Assembly: GCA_913061265.1 (NCBI GenBank)
Contig: CAJXVS010000006.1
Span: forward strand, 124,001-188,000
DNA length: 64,000 bases
DNA from: an uncultured Halobacteriovorax sp.
GTDB lineage: Bacteria; Bdellovibrionota; Bacteriovoracia; Bacteriovoracales; Bacteriovoracaceae
Direction: 5' to 3'
Every line of letters begins with the position of its first letter. Positions within the stretch are counted from its first letter, which is position 1. Positions 1-7,501 of the stretch are shown here, piece after piece. The position numbers were made by a program, and so were the translations under genes. The notes beneath the pieces were generated by a model. The model worked only from the letters and a program-made list of their open reading frames with translations, searched no databases and had not been told where the DNA came from.

Positions 1-377
1 TTGAGCTGCATAGGATGAGTTAAGCGTCCCTGAAGCCCTAACCAATAATCAGATTTCTTAGCTAGTTCATTGATAGAATACTTTTGAAAGAAGCTGGGAG
101 TAATCCTCGCTTTAGTTGCCTCTTCGGCTATGGCCTTGGCACCGTTTTCACAGAACTCTGCCACTGATCTATTCTTAGGTTCAGGCCAAGCACAACCAGG
201 ACAATCAAAGCCACCGACTTGGTTTATCTTTCTAAGACTGGAGATAGAGTTTAGGGGACCCACTTTTTTAAAAGTATGGGACAGAGAAGAAAGCACAGCT
301 GGAATTCCTCCGGCTTTTGTACTTAGTTCACTAACTTCAATATCTTCTGGTTTCTCCTGGGGAGTTTTCCATTTCAT
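1..377 (-). CDS. FdhF/YdeP-family molybdopterin oxidoreductase (N-terminal part, cut by window edge)
   Basis: The frame opens at ATG 377 and runs off the left edge, giving about 125 residues. It contains GGFDCPGCAWPEP, FCENGAKA and GLQGRLTHPM, which are hallmark N-terminal motifs of the YdeP-like branch of formate-dehydrogenase-H-type enzymes. Such proteins bind a bis-MGD molybdenum cofactor in the cytoplasm; the substrate of the YdeP branch is not settled. The start lies inside the last 41 bases of fdhD in another frame, so the two genes are probably translated together. FdhD supplies sulfur to this type of cofactor, which supports the call. The catalytic C-terminal part is outside the window. 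Confidence 0.85.
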   Translation of the reverse strand, partial: MKWKTPQEKPEDIEVSELSTKAGGIPAVLSSLSHTFKKVGPLNSISSLRKINQVGGFDCPGCAWPEPKNRSVAEFCENGAKAIAEEATKARITPSFFQKYSINELAKKSDYWLGLQGRLTHPMQL

Positions 378-1218
378 AGATTCTTACTCGGTCACTTCCG
401 GAATAGACATTCATCTTTCCGTTTCTTAAAAAACCCACAAGGGTAATATTTAATTTCTTAGCTAATTCAACGGCCAAAGAACTTGGGGCGCCGATGGCAG
501 CAACAATAGAGATCCCTGCCATAGAAGCTTTTTGTATCAATTCAAAGCTGGCCCTTCCGCTTAATAAAAGAACCAAATTCTTAAGAGGGAGCTCAAGACC
601 CTCACGCAATGAAGCTCCTATCACTTTATCTAAAGCATTATGGCGCCCAACATCTTCACGAAGAAGAGTTACTTCACCTCGCGCATCAAAGAGAGCACTA
701 GCATGAAGACCACCTGTATGAGCGAAGACTTTTTGCGCTTCATCTAAGGCCTTTGGTAAGTGGTACAAAAACTCCTGAGAAATCTCAAGGCCACCTTCAA
801 TACAGTCGCTATAAGGATTTTGAGTCATCAAGGCTTCAATACTCGTCTTGCCACAAACGCCGCAAGAAGAACTGGTATAAAAATGTCTTTCTAACTTTGA
901 AAGATCTATTTTTGCATCATCTCTTAAAAAGAGCCTAACAATATTGCCCTTATCTCCGCAGTGTTTAATCTCTTCAACTTGATCAACGGACTTGATGATG
1001 CCTTCAGAAAATAAAAAGCCGAAGGCCAAGTCAAAGTCAGAGCCTGGAGTTCGCATCGTTATGGAGACGGTCTTCTCTTCGCGGCTCCTATGCATGCCGC
1101 GGCTTTTTGAATAGTTCAGCCTGATCTCTAAGGGCTCTTCAATCGCCACCTGATCACTTAGGCCTAGGGCCACGGAACCGGTTAATCTGAGAATAGGGAG
1201 TTCAATTGTCTCTTTCAT
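337..1218 (-). CDS. fdhD: Formate dehydrogenase accessory sulfurtransferase FdhD
   Basis: 293 residues, the usual FdhD length. FdhD transfers sulfur from a cysteine desulfurase to the molybdenum cofactor of FdhF-like enzymes. The conserved active-site loop SSSCGVCGK is present with Cys119 and Cys122, followed by HTGGLHASAL and the LREDVGRHNALDKVIG block that contacts the cofactor nucleotide, and a C-terminal GRASFELIQKA segment. The downstream overlapping gene encodes an FdhF/YdeP-like oxidoreductase, its expected client. No clear Shine-Dalgarno site precedes ATG 1218. Confidence 0.95.
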   Translation of the reverse strand: MKETIELPILRLTGSVALGLSDQVAIEEPLEIRLNYSKSRGMHRSREEKTVSITMRTPGSDFDLAFGFLFSEGIIKSVDQVEEIKHCGDKGNIVRLFLRDDAKIDLSKLERHFYTSSSCGVCGKTSIEALMTQNPYSDCIEGGLEISQEFLYHLPKALDEAQKVFAHTGGLHASALFDARGEVTLLREDVGRHNALDKVIGASLREGLELPLKNLVLLLSGRASFELIQKASMAGISIVAAIGAPSSLAVELAKKLNITLVGFLRNGKMNVYSGSDRVRIYEMENSPGETRRY

Positions 1219-1285
1219 AGAAACGAAATTCTCGCAGAGAATGAAGAGATGATCAACAGGTTAAATGATTGAAATTATTGAGTGA

Positions 1286-2320
1286 TTACCAGAAATTCTG
1301 ATCTTTTCCCCAGCGCGAGGGATTAAGGCTCTTTTTAGAGAAGTTCTTACTAACGTAAAAGCTGCTTACAACTTCTCCGCTAGCATAGATTCTTCCGAAG
1401 AATCCATCCTTACCAGGAGTCTTAATGAGATGAATCATACGATTCTTCCCTTTAGATAAAACCATGCCTCTACAAGGCCCTAGTCCATTGGTGCTATGAT
1501 TCTTTGGATGCTCTGCTTTAAAGACTTCATCTAAGTAAAGGCCAATCTTTGTAGATAGTGAAAGATTTAACAACACTCCCCCTTCCTTACTTTTTGATCC
1601 TTCAGTTAAACGAATCTTTATAGGCCCTTGTTCTCCTGATCTTGTTCTATAGATACCATCCACTTCACCTAAGTAGGATTTTACAAAAGACTTTGGAAGA
1701 CCTTCAAGCTTTTCTGAATAGGGTTGACTCCCCCAAAGATCACTAAAGATATCAAATGAGAAGTAGCCCTGAGGTCCTCTTCCTGATTTCTTAAAGATAT
1801 TATCTTCAAAGCCAATAAACTTTTCTTTTTGACTATCATTAACAAGCTTTGGTTTATTTAAAAAGCCACCATAAGTTTCCGTGCAAGTTTTTAGATCTTT
1901 AATTAATTTATCTCGTTTTTCATCAGAGCCATCATTAAGATAGACCTCGGGTCCTGTTGATTTAGGAAGGGCCGGGCAAAGAGTTAAAACTTCTTTTAGG
2001 TATTGATCATAAGACTTTGGATTCTCAACTAGGACTTTCTCTGATGCAGATAACTTAAAGCCTAGGTTGGCCATAAACATAAGCATTAGTTTTTCCATGA
2101 TCTCATCAGATGCTTCAAGCTTCTTCGCGGGATCAACTTCTTTATAATAATTCTTTAAGATGGATTCTTTTAGTTCAAGATACTCAGTATCAGAAGGCTT
2201 AACGACTACCATAACCGGTTCTTCGATTTCGACCTCTTCATTTTCTCCATAGAACTTTGAGATTCCAAAGCCTAGGGAAAAGACAAAGCAGATAAAGAGG
2301 AATTTAAGAAAATGATTCAT
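1286..2320 (-). CDS. Hypothetical secreted protein
   Basis: 344 residues with an N-terminal hydrophobic signal (about residues 5-22) followed by an acidic stretch, then a soluble region. I recognise no family. The central part has several cysteines (in CPALPK, KTCTETYGG and GPCRGM), so disulfides in the periplasm are possible. The start overlaps the stop of the TrhA-like gene by four bases (ATGA), so the two are translationally coupled; no functional link is evident. Confidence 0.7.
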   Translation of the reverse strand: MNHFLKFLFICFVFSLGFGISKFYGENEEVEIEEPVMVVVKPSDTEYLELKESILKNYYKEVDPAKKLEASDEIMEKLMLMFMANLGFKLSASEKVLVENPKSYDQYLKEVLTLCPALPKSTGPEVYLNDGSDEKRDKLIKDLKTCTETYGGFLNKPKLVNDSQKEKFIGFEDNIFKKSGRGPQGYFSFDIFSDLWGSQPYSEKLEGLPKSFVKSYLGEVDGIYRTRSGEQGPIKIRLTEGSKSKEGGVLLNLSLSTKIGLYLDEVFKAEHPKNHSTNGLGPCRGMVLSKGKNRMIHLIKTPGKDGFFGRIYASGEVVSSFYVSKNFSKKSLNPSRWGKDQNFW

Positions 2321-3174
2321 AAGATCTTCGAATGCTTTAAGCTTATTTCAACCGGGGTCATTTCTTTATGAAAGTTCTTATTCACCCAGTCTTGAATTAA
2401 CTTATGCAGCTCTTCTAAAGAGTTTGCCTTTAAATCGATAAGTTCATTCTCACCAATGGCGCGAAACTCTCCTGTTTGCACATATTCTTTTATTTGAATC
2501 AAGAGCACTTCAGATTTTGGCCTATGGGCATTCTTATAAATAAACATCCAGTGACTAAAGGCCCCAAGAAGAACAAAGAGGTGAAAGATTTCATGAGGGC
2601 CTATAACGCCAGGCCAGATCACAGGCCAACGAGTGAATTCAAGAACCGCCCCTAGTGAATAGGCAATGCCTCCAGCTCCAATATATTTATAACTAGATTT
2701 AGGATAGTACTTATAGAACATCCAAATCGAGATAACCCCGATCCAGCCTAGAAATAAAAAGAAGAACAGGCTGAGCCATTCAGGAATATTAGTAAAGAAG
2801 ATCATCTCTAAGGTCAGGCCAGTAATAGCAATAAACCAAACGGGAATCAAGATTCCCCAGCGCTTAACTCCTCTAAAGAGAATAAGATGCATGGGAGTAA
2901 AAGATCCTGCAATTAAGATCCATATAGCGGCATGATCGAGGTGGCGAAGAACAAAACGCGGCGTGTTTCCGGGTTCTAATAAATGATAAACTCCGCTCAT
3001 TGAAAAAAGAAAGACGAGGCTAAAGCTATAGATACCAAGACCAATCTGCCTTTGACGGTTACCTTTTCCCTTACGCGCTAAAATGATACCAAAAACAAAG
3101 AAGAAACCTGCTCCTAGTAAATGAGTTAAACTACTAAAAGGTTCACTAAAACCTGGAATCGCAATGATCTCCAT
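2317..3174 (-). CDS. Hemolysin III / TrhA family membrane protein
   Basis: 285 residues with about seven membrane helices. The motifs MSGVYHLL, RHLDHAAIWILIAGSFTP and HEIFHLFVLLGAFSHW match the PAQR/hemolysin III (YqfA, TrhA) family, including the conserved His and Asp residues thought to bind zinc. TrhA proteins help regulate membrane fatty-acid composition in E. coli. A soluble tail of about 65 residues follows the last helix, longer than in typical bacterial members. It shares one base with the upstream acetyltransferase and four with the downstream gene. Confidence 0.9.
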   Translation of the reverse strand: MEIIAIPGFSEPFSSLTHLLGAGFFFVFGIILARKGKGNRQRQIGLGIYSFSLVFLFSMSGVYHLLEPGNTPRFVLRHLDHAAIWILIAGSFTPMHLILFRGVKRWGILIPVWFIAITGLTLEMIFFTNIPEWLSLFFFLFLGWIGVISIWMFYKYYPKSSYKYIGAGGIAYSLGAVLEFTRWPVIWPGVIGPHEIFHLFVLLGAFSHWMFIYKNAHRPKSEVLLIQIKEYVQTGEFRAIGENELIDLKANSLEELHKLIQDWVNKNFHKEMTPVEISLKHSKIL

Positions 3175-3686
3175 TAAGACTCTCCTAGAGCTAAGCTCAT
3201 ATGAACATCATCTAGGAGTTCATTAACACCTTGAGTGGCCTTAGGCTCAACTCCCCATTCAACAAAACCAAACTTTTGATAAAGCTCAATGGCCTTCTTA
3301 TTCTTAGCATCTACACTTAAACGGATATTAAAAACCTTATCTTGTTTCTTAGCGTGGTCGATAGACTTCTTCAAAAGGGCCTTAGCAACACCATTACGCC
3401 TCACATCCGGGTGAACATAGATTCCCCAAATATTCATCCTGTGGTTTAACTTAGGCAGATTGTCGCGGTACATCCCAAGGATGCCAAGAAGCTTGTCATC
3501 CATATAAAAACCAAAGATGAGGTTATCTGGATTTTCGCTACCTAAAAGTTCTTGAAAGTAAGCGGGACCGGTTTCTTTTTCTTGCTCATAGCTAATTAAA
3601 AAGGAATCGGGAGATTCTTTAAGCCCTTGAAGGCGTAAATCAATAAAGGAGTCTAAATCTAATTCAGATAGGGGGCGAACTTGCAT
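3174..3686 (-). CDS. GNAT family N-acetyltransferase
   Basis: 170 residues with the GNAT fold: the strand-loop IYVHPDVRRNGVAKALLKKSIDHAKK carries the acetyl-CoA binding R-x-x-G-x-A pattern, followed by LSVDAKNKKAIELYQKFGFVEWG, the typical motif B. The substrate cannot be told. I chose ATG 3686 over a TTG at 3692 because a TATATT hexamer ends seven bases before this ATG and there is no Shine-Dalgarno site, which suggests a leaderless message. It heads an apparent operon with the TrhA-like gene. Confidence 0.88.
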   Translation of the reverse strand: MQVRPLSELDLDSFIDLRLQGLKESPDSFLISYEQEKETGPAYFQELLGSENPDNLIFGFYMDDKLLGILGMYRDNLPKLNHRMNIWGIYVHPDVRRNGVAKALLKKSIDHAKKQDKVFNIRLSVDAKNKKAIELYQKFGFVEWGVEPKATQGVNELLDDVHMSLALGES

Positions 3687-3693
3687 GGACAAT

Positions 3694-3699
3694 AATATA
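3694..3699 (-). promoter_or_regulatory. -10-like TATATT seven bases before ATG 3686
   Basis: TATATT followed by seven bases and then the ATG of the acetyltransferase; no Shine-Dalgarno sequence fits between. The start of transcription would fall at or next to the start codon, as in leaderless mRNAs. Confidence 0.45.
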
Positions 3700-3745
3700 C
3701 AGTTAAGCCCGCAAAAAAACTAGAATCGAAAGACCTCTAGGCGCG

Positions 3746-4663
3746 TTATTTTAGCTTAAAGAAGCGCCCGAGAAGATCTGCTGCACAGACCCCATGATTG
3801 ATGATCCACTTACCAGTCTTTCCACAACCATTCTTTGAGTCCACAGGAAGCCCATGGCCCATTCCCTTTAGGATCACGGTCTCGACCACTGATCCTCTTT
3901 TTGAGTTGGAGTATGAAGTATGCAGCATCTTTGAATTATCGGTAATAACTGACCCTTTCTCGATTTGATGAATGGCGTTCCACTGCTCTTTTAACTCAGT
4001 GGCATTATCTGGAGAAACATAAGGATCTTCAGTTCCTTGTAGGATCATCACCTTTGGGTAATCCCCTCTGTGCCTATAAGCCGCTTTTACTAACCATTTC
4101 CATTCAGCTCCAGTTCTATCGATGGACTTCATGCACTTAAAAGCACCAAACACATCACTTGCACAACCAAAAGGAATCCCAGCGACAGTAGCGCCGGCCT
4201 TAAACATGTCCGGGTAAGTGGCGAGCATGACCGCGGCCATTGCTCCTCCGGCGGAGAGGCCCGCTATGAAGACTTTTTTCTTTGAAGCTAGGCCTTTAAC
4301 TTGAAGATAACGAATCATCTGGGCAATAGAGCCAGACTCCCCTCTGTTTCTTAAGAAGTCGAAGGGTGAGAACCAATTAAAACATGCTTGAGAATTATTG
4401 AATTTTGTCTGCTCAGGAATAAGAAGAAGGCTACCAGAGCTTTCTGCCAATTGGGCAAAGCCGGTTTCATTATCAATATCTTGAGCTCGCTGATTACATC
4501 CATGAAGAAGAACAATAAGGGGAGCATTTGGTTTAACGTTCTTTGGCGTATAGACGAACATACGAAGAAGGCCTTCATTGAGTCCAAAGTAAGGGATCTC
4601 TTTTGTACCTGCGATAGCTGAAATTGAAATGATGGCGCTGATAGCAATGATAAGGTTCTTCAT
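3746..4663 (-). CDS. Secreted esterase of the PHB depolymerase/LpqC-like alpha/beta-hydrolase family
   Basis: 305 residues with a signal peptide (about 1-18). The segment PLIVLLHGCNQRAQDID is the oxyanion-hole motif of extracellular poly(3-hydroxybutyrate) depolymerase-like esterases, and GLSAGGAM carries the nucleophile serine. QGTEDPYVSP and the late GMGHGLPVD supply the likely Asp and His. Length fits catalytic-domain-only members without a substrate-binding domain, so natural substrates could be polyesters or feruloyl-type esters. A GGAG Shine-Dalgarno site precedes ATG 4663. Confidence 0.9.
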   Translation of the reverse strand: MKNLIIAISAIISISAIAGTKEIPYFGLNEGLLRMFVYTPKNVKPNAPLIVLLHGCNQRAQDIDNETGFAQLAESSGSLLLIPEQTKFNNSQACFNWFSPFDFLRNRGESGSIAQMIRYLQVKGLASKKKVFIAGLSAGGAMAAVMLATYPDMFKAGATVAGIPFGCASDVFGAFKCMKSIDRTGAEWKWLVKAAYRHRGDYPKVMILQGTEDPYVSPDNATELKEQWNAIHQIEKGSVITDNSKMLHTSYSNSKRGSVVETVILKGMGHGLPVDSKNGCGKTGKWIINHGVCAADLLGRFFKLK

Positions 4664-4730
4664 CTATTCTCCTTCTCTTTATTTAACATGACACGGTCAT
4701 CACTTAAAGAGTCATTGAAAGAATTTGAGA

Positions 4731-4813
4731 GCAAAGAATCTCCTAAGAGTCTGAAATAATTAAGTCTCATTAAAGAAACTCTTAGGATGAATCATGATTC
4801 TGCTAGGCTTTGC
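4731..4813. other. Long imperfect stem-loop, candidate structured RNA or leader
   Basis: TCCTAAGAGT (4741-4750) pairs perfectly with ACTCTTAGGA (4778-4787) around a 27-base loop. AGAATC (4735-4740) can extend it with GATTCT (4796-4801), or GCAAAG (4731-4736) with CTTTGC (4808-4813). The structure lies between the esterase start and the micro-ORF chain. On the minus strand it would be in the esterase leader. There is no U-tract, so it does not look like a terminator, and I could not match it to a known RNA family. Confidence 0.4.
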
Positions 4814-4843
4814 AGCATAAGTTTAGGCTTAAGAAATGGAGTA

Positions 4844-4901
4844 AGATTCCCCTCGAATCTAATATAAGCGGCGCTTACCCAATGCTGGAGAAGCCCCGCC
4901 G
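4844..4901. other. Two adjacent hairpins after the micro-ORF chain
   Basis: AGATTC (4844-4849) pairs with GAATCT (4855-4860) over a five-base loop. CGGCGCTT (4869-4876) pairs with AAGC (4891-4894) and GCCG (4898-4901) with a small bulge. They follow the stop of the 24-codon ORF on the minus strand by about ten bases and could terminate or protect that transcript, although the T-run is weak. Confidence 0.35.
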
Positions 4902-4911
4902 TAAATAAAAA

Positions 4912-4986
4912 TTAAGCGACTGTGATCAATGCGATATAAAAGATAAACAAACAAAACAAAATGGTATCCTTGCCGTCGTTGTTCAT
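4912..4986 (-). CDS. 24-residue predicted membrane microprotein (third ORF of a coupled chain)
   Basis: ATG 4986 lies in ATGA overlapping the TGA of the preceding 57-codon ORF, with AAGGA six bases upstream. The product has a polar N-terminus MNNDGKDT and then one hydrophobic stretch long enough to span a membrane, ending in TVA. Single-helix proteins of this size act as subunits or inhibitors of larger membrane complexes in other bacteria; no such partner is visible here. The support is the stacked ATGA overlaps, the ribosome site and the hydrophobic composition. I recognise no homologue. Confidence 0.5.
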   Translation of the reverse strand: MNNDGKDTILFCLFIFYIALITVA

Positions 4987-5156
4987 GACCTATCCTTTTT
5001 TAAAAAACTAAAAGTAAAAACCCTGTCAAAAAAATCCAGAGCCCCTGTATGAGAAAGAAAGCTTGTAGGTCTTCTTGGTGGAAGGAAACTCCTATCTACC
5101 AACCAAGTCTTACTGAAAAATTCAGTATGGCTGCTTCTGTAATCCCTTGAGTTCAT
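4983..5156 (-). CDS. 57-residue hypothetical protein (second ORF of a coupled chain)
   Basis: I set the start at ATG 5156, which overlaps the TGA stop of the preceding ORF (ATGA) and has GGAGG five bases upstream; an in-frame ATG ten codons earlier lacks this. The product is basic and aromatic, with FLPPRRPTSF in the middle and a hydrophobic-aromatic C-terminal part (DFFDRVFTFSFLKK). The stop TGA again overlaps the next ATG. I recognise no family. Three consecutive ATGA/ribosome-site junctions by chance are unlikely. Confidence 0.45.
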   Translation of the reverse strand: MNSRDYRSSHTEFFSKTWLVDRSFLPPRRPTSFLSHTGALDFFDRVFTFSFLKKDRS

Positions 5157-5374
5157 CCTTTCCTCCCATGTAAAAGAGAGAGGCATATCTCTCTTTTTCT
5201 GTATCTTTCTCTATCGCTGCTTGAGCGAGCAAAGCGAGAAGGATTTAACGTCCACCTCCGTCCAAGAGGGAACCGGGACGAAGGTCCTCCCTCTCGCTCT
5301 GCCGTTTCAAAAGTATTGTCCAAAGAGGTAGTCCCTTCAGTGATTAAAAAATGTGTAACTAGTAGTGCCGCCAT
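5153..5374 (-). CDS. 73-residue hypothetical protein (first ORF of a coupled chain)
   Basis: ATG 5374 is preceded by GGGGAG with an eight-base spacer and by a TATACT -10 at 5396-5401. The phased TTGCGTAAGT repeats lie directly upstream. The product starts MAALLVTHFLITEG and then becomes Arg/Ser-rich and low in obvious fold signals, so it could be a leader peptide as well as a functional protein. It ends in TGA overlapping the next start. No homologue is recognised. Confidence 0.4.
   Translation of the reverse strand: MAALLVTHFLITEGTTSLDNTFETAEREGGPSSRFPLGRRWTLNPSRFARSSSDRERYRKREICLSLLHGRKG
5172..5199. terminator. Perfect hairpin with T-run on the plus strand
   Basis: AAAAGAGAG (5172-5180) pairs with CTCTCTTTT (5189-5197) across an eight-base loop and is followed by T on the plus strand. 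It looks like an intrinsic terminator for plus-strand transcription, yet it sits within the end of the 73-codon minus-strand ORF, just before the next ribosome site. It may instead modulate translation there. Confidence 0.35.
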
Positions 5375-5401
5375 AAGTTTGTCTCCCCGTTAATAAGTAT
5401 A

Positions 5402-5455
5402 TTACGTAAGTTTTGCGTAAGTGCAACAGCTTTTTGCGTACCTTTTGCGTAAGTA
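5402..5455. promoter_or_regulatory. Four phased direct repeats of TTGCGTAAGT
   Basis: Eleven-base units lie at 5402-5412, 5413-5423, 5434-5444 and 5445-5455 (consensus TTGCGTAAGTN), with start spacings of 11, 21 and 11 bases, close to helical turns. They lie immediately upstream of the -10 of the minus-strand micro-ORF chain and about 50 bases upstream of the plus-strand hydrolase. The same ten bases occur as an inverted pair around the uvrA promoter at 54038-54071. A shared regulator is inferred. Confidence 0.6.
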
Positions 5456-5503
5456 GAATAATTTTAGATACTTAAGGGGAGAATTAAGGCCATAATCCCC
5501 TTT

Positions 5504-6142
5504 ATGAAACTTCAAAGTGAACTGATTTACGCCCGCTCTGAGATCGATATCTCCCAGCAACCTAAGACTGACTTTAAGATCATGCTTGTCATGCATGGCT
5601 ATGGAGATTCATTAGTTCCTTACCGAATCTTTACTCAAGAAGTGAATATAACTAACTGCCATTACCTACTTTTAAATGCTCCTCTAGAATACTTTGGGGG
5701 CTATGCTTGGTATCACCTCCCTCCAGAAGATCCTAAAGAATCAATAGCTGCCCCTGTAAAATTAATCTTAGATGAAATTAATTTCCTTTTAGAAGAAGGC
5801 TTTAAGAAAGAAGACATCCTACTTTGTGGTTTCTCTCAAGGGGGCTGCATGGCGCTTTCGGCTGCCATGGCCTTTGGTGAAAAGCTTGGCGGTGTAATCG
5901 CCTTATCTCCTAAGACTTATCCTTTTATGCTGGATGATCTTACAAAAAGTTTTTTAGAGACTCCAACTTTTATAGCTCACGGTACAGAAGATTCAGTCAT
6001 CCCTTTTCAAGATGTAAACTCTTGGGCGAGCAATCTCCTTAAGTCTCACTCAAACTTAAGATTTGAGAAGTATTCCATGGGACATGAAATTGATATCGAT
6101 GAGATTCATGACCTAAGAGATTGGCTTAACGAGCAGCTCTAA
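5504..6142 (+). CDS. Phospholipase/carboxylesterase-family alpha/beta hydrolase
   Basis: 212 residues, no signal peptide, the usual size of cytoplasmic phospholipase/carboxylesterase (YpfH, EstB, acyl-protein thioesterase-like) enzymes. VMHGYGDS gives the oxyanion motif, LCGFSQGGCMAL the nucleophile serine, and HGTEDSVIPF the catalytic Asp. The late MGHEIDIDEI segment contains the catalytic His. The substrate is unknown. No Shine-Dalgarno site precedes ATG 5504; CATAAT ends seven bases upstream. Confidence 0.9.
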   Translation: MKLQSELIYARSEIDISQQPKTDFKIMLVMHGYGDSLVPYRIFTQEVNITNCHYLLLNAPLEYFGGYAWYHLPPEDPKESIAAPVKLILDEINFLLEEGFKKEDILLCGFSQGGCMALSAAMAFGEKLGGVIALSPKTYPFMLDDLTKSFLETPTFIAHGTEDSVIPFQDVNSWASNLLKSHSNLRFEKYSMGHEIDIDEIHDLRDWLNEQL

Positions 6143-6217
6143 AGCCTTATTTTAACTATTTAGCTTATTTACTTTAGTTATTCTCTCAAGCTCCGATAAA
6201 GAGTTGAGAGAAAATAT

Positions 6218-7501
6218 ATGAAAAAACTAATTTATCCTTTTATTGTTTTAATTGCAGTTTCTGTATCAATGAGTTCATTTGCTCTAGATGACAATAGCGG
6301 CGACTCAAGACCAATGTGTAACTTTGGTGGTTGGATGTCTCTCTTTGATAAAGAGGGAAATTGCATGCCTCCCTGGAAAAGATTCGTAAAAGAAGACGAT
6401 GGCATTGCCGACTTTGGTCAGCCTTATACGTCTAAGTTCTCTTGTGGAAAGAATCTTTTTCGCTGTAACCCCTTAGTCTTTGGACCAGCAAACGATGGAA
6501 AGGGTCATTGTGTTTTAACAAATGATAAAGATGCAAATTTAGCTACGAAGGCCTGCCTAGAAAAAAGTAATCCCAAGGCCATTCAAGAACAAATTGTTAG
6601 GTTATCAAAAGATCCTGAAAAGCACGCTCAATTTATTGGTGTTGCTGCTGAAACAATAAGGTTTTGTAAATCTCAAACTGGTGGAGCTGAATACTGTAAT
6701 GAACTTGAAAGTATTTTATCCTCTTCTTCAAAACGTTTAGCGGATTGTACAAAGGGCTCGGACCTTTATGACTTTCTCCCATTTGTCGTATCTCCTTTGA
6801 ACGAAGATGAAATTAATCAAATCACCAATAACCTAGTTCCAGGTTTTGAAAAATACTTGATTGAGAAGCAACGTAAGATTGATGAAGCGAAAGCGCATAA
6901 TAAACTTATCTATGATAAGGCCCTCGCTACATTCGTTGGTGCACCTAAGACTGCTCTTATGATTAAGACCATTAAAGGCAATACAACCAAGTGTCTTGAT
7001 AGATCTTGTTACAGAGATCAAAAGGACAAGACATCTAAGTCAATTAAAGGAAATGCCTACTGGAAAAAGAACGCTAAAGGTAAAAACCGGTTAGTGAAAA
7101 AAGCCCATGGCTCCCTGGCCTTTTGTTACAGGTACGTAAAGTATGGCCTAACTGGAAAAGATAATTATGTTGATAGTAAGTGGGACATAGGCGGAGTTAA
7201 TGCCGTCCATGCTGGGAAATACTTAAAAGATTTAGGCTTTCAAAATATAATGAATGATCCTAATTTCCCTGATGTTGATATTCATAATGCTCCTATAGGC
7301 TCTATAATAGTTTATAAGAAAAAAGGCGCAGCAAAAGGAAGACCTGGGCATATTGAAATTAAAACTGCTGAAGATGAGTACACAAGTGACTTTATAAATG
7401 ACAGTCCAACTACTGTCGGTGGACAGCGAATTCCAATTGGAATTTACGTAGATCTACCAAAAGATCAATTATCAAAACTAGTTGAGGTACCGAATGAATA
7501 A
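6218..7501 (+). CDS. Secreted protein with C-terminal CHAP/NlpC-P60-like domain
   Basis: 427 residues with a signal peptide (about 1-22). The first 280 residues are cysteine-containing and not recognised. From about residue 290 the sequence LAFCYRYVKYGL, then APIGSIIVYKKK and GRPGHIEIK, resembles the Cys...His arrangement of CHAP or NlpC/P60 peptidoglycan amidohydrolases, with Cys near 303 and His near 379. A role in cell-wall cleavage is inferred; the fold is only suggested by motif order. It overlaps the next gene by eight bases, so the two are probably coupled. Confidence 0.65.
   Translation: MKKLIYPFIVLIAVSVSMSSFALDDNSGDSRPMCNFGGWMSLFDKEGNCMPPWKRFVKEDDGIADFGQPYTSKFSCGKNLFRCNPLVFGPANDGKGHCVLTNDKDANLATKACLEKSNPKAIQEQIVRLSKDPEKHAQFIGVAAETIRFCKSQTGGAEYCNELESILSSSSKRLADCTKGSDLYDFLPFVVSPLNEDEINQITNNLVPGFEKYLIEKQRKIDEAKAHNKLIYDKALATFVGAPKTALMIKTIKGNTTKCLDRSCYRDQKDKTSKSIKGNAYWKKNAKGKNRLVKKAHGSLAFCYRYVKYGLTGKDNYVDSKWDIGGVNAVHAGKYLKDLGFQNIMNDPNFPDVDIHNAPIGSIIVYKKKGAAKGRPGHIEIKTAEDEYTSDFINDSPTTVGGQRIPIGIYVDLPKDQLSKLVEVPNE

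Noticed and set aside
130-429. 99-codon plus-strand frame at the left edge
   Set aside because: It lies antisense to the FdhF/YdeP-like N-terminus and fdhD end, whose motifs are unmistakable.
4351-4647. 98-codon frame on the minus strand
   Set aside because: It overlaps the esterase gene in another frame; the esterase frame has clear catalytic motifs, so this is a shadow.
5402-5410. Known Bdellovibrio LexA box TTACN3GTAA
   Set aside because: Only TTACGTAA without the three-base spacer is present, so I do not call it that box; the repeat motif is reported separately.
4731-5503. tmRNA, 6S, RNase P or SRP RNA in the long gap
   Set aside because: I looked for their conserved cores (tmRNA ends, GAGGAAAGTCC of RNase P, GGAAGCAGC-like SRP loop) and found none.
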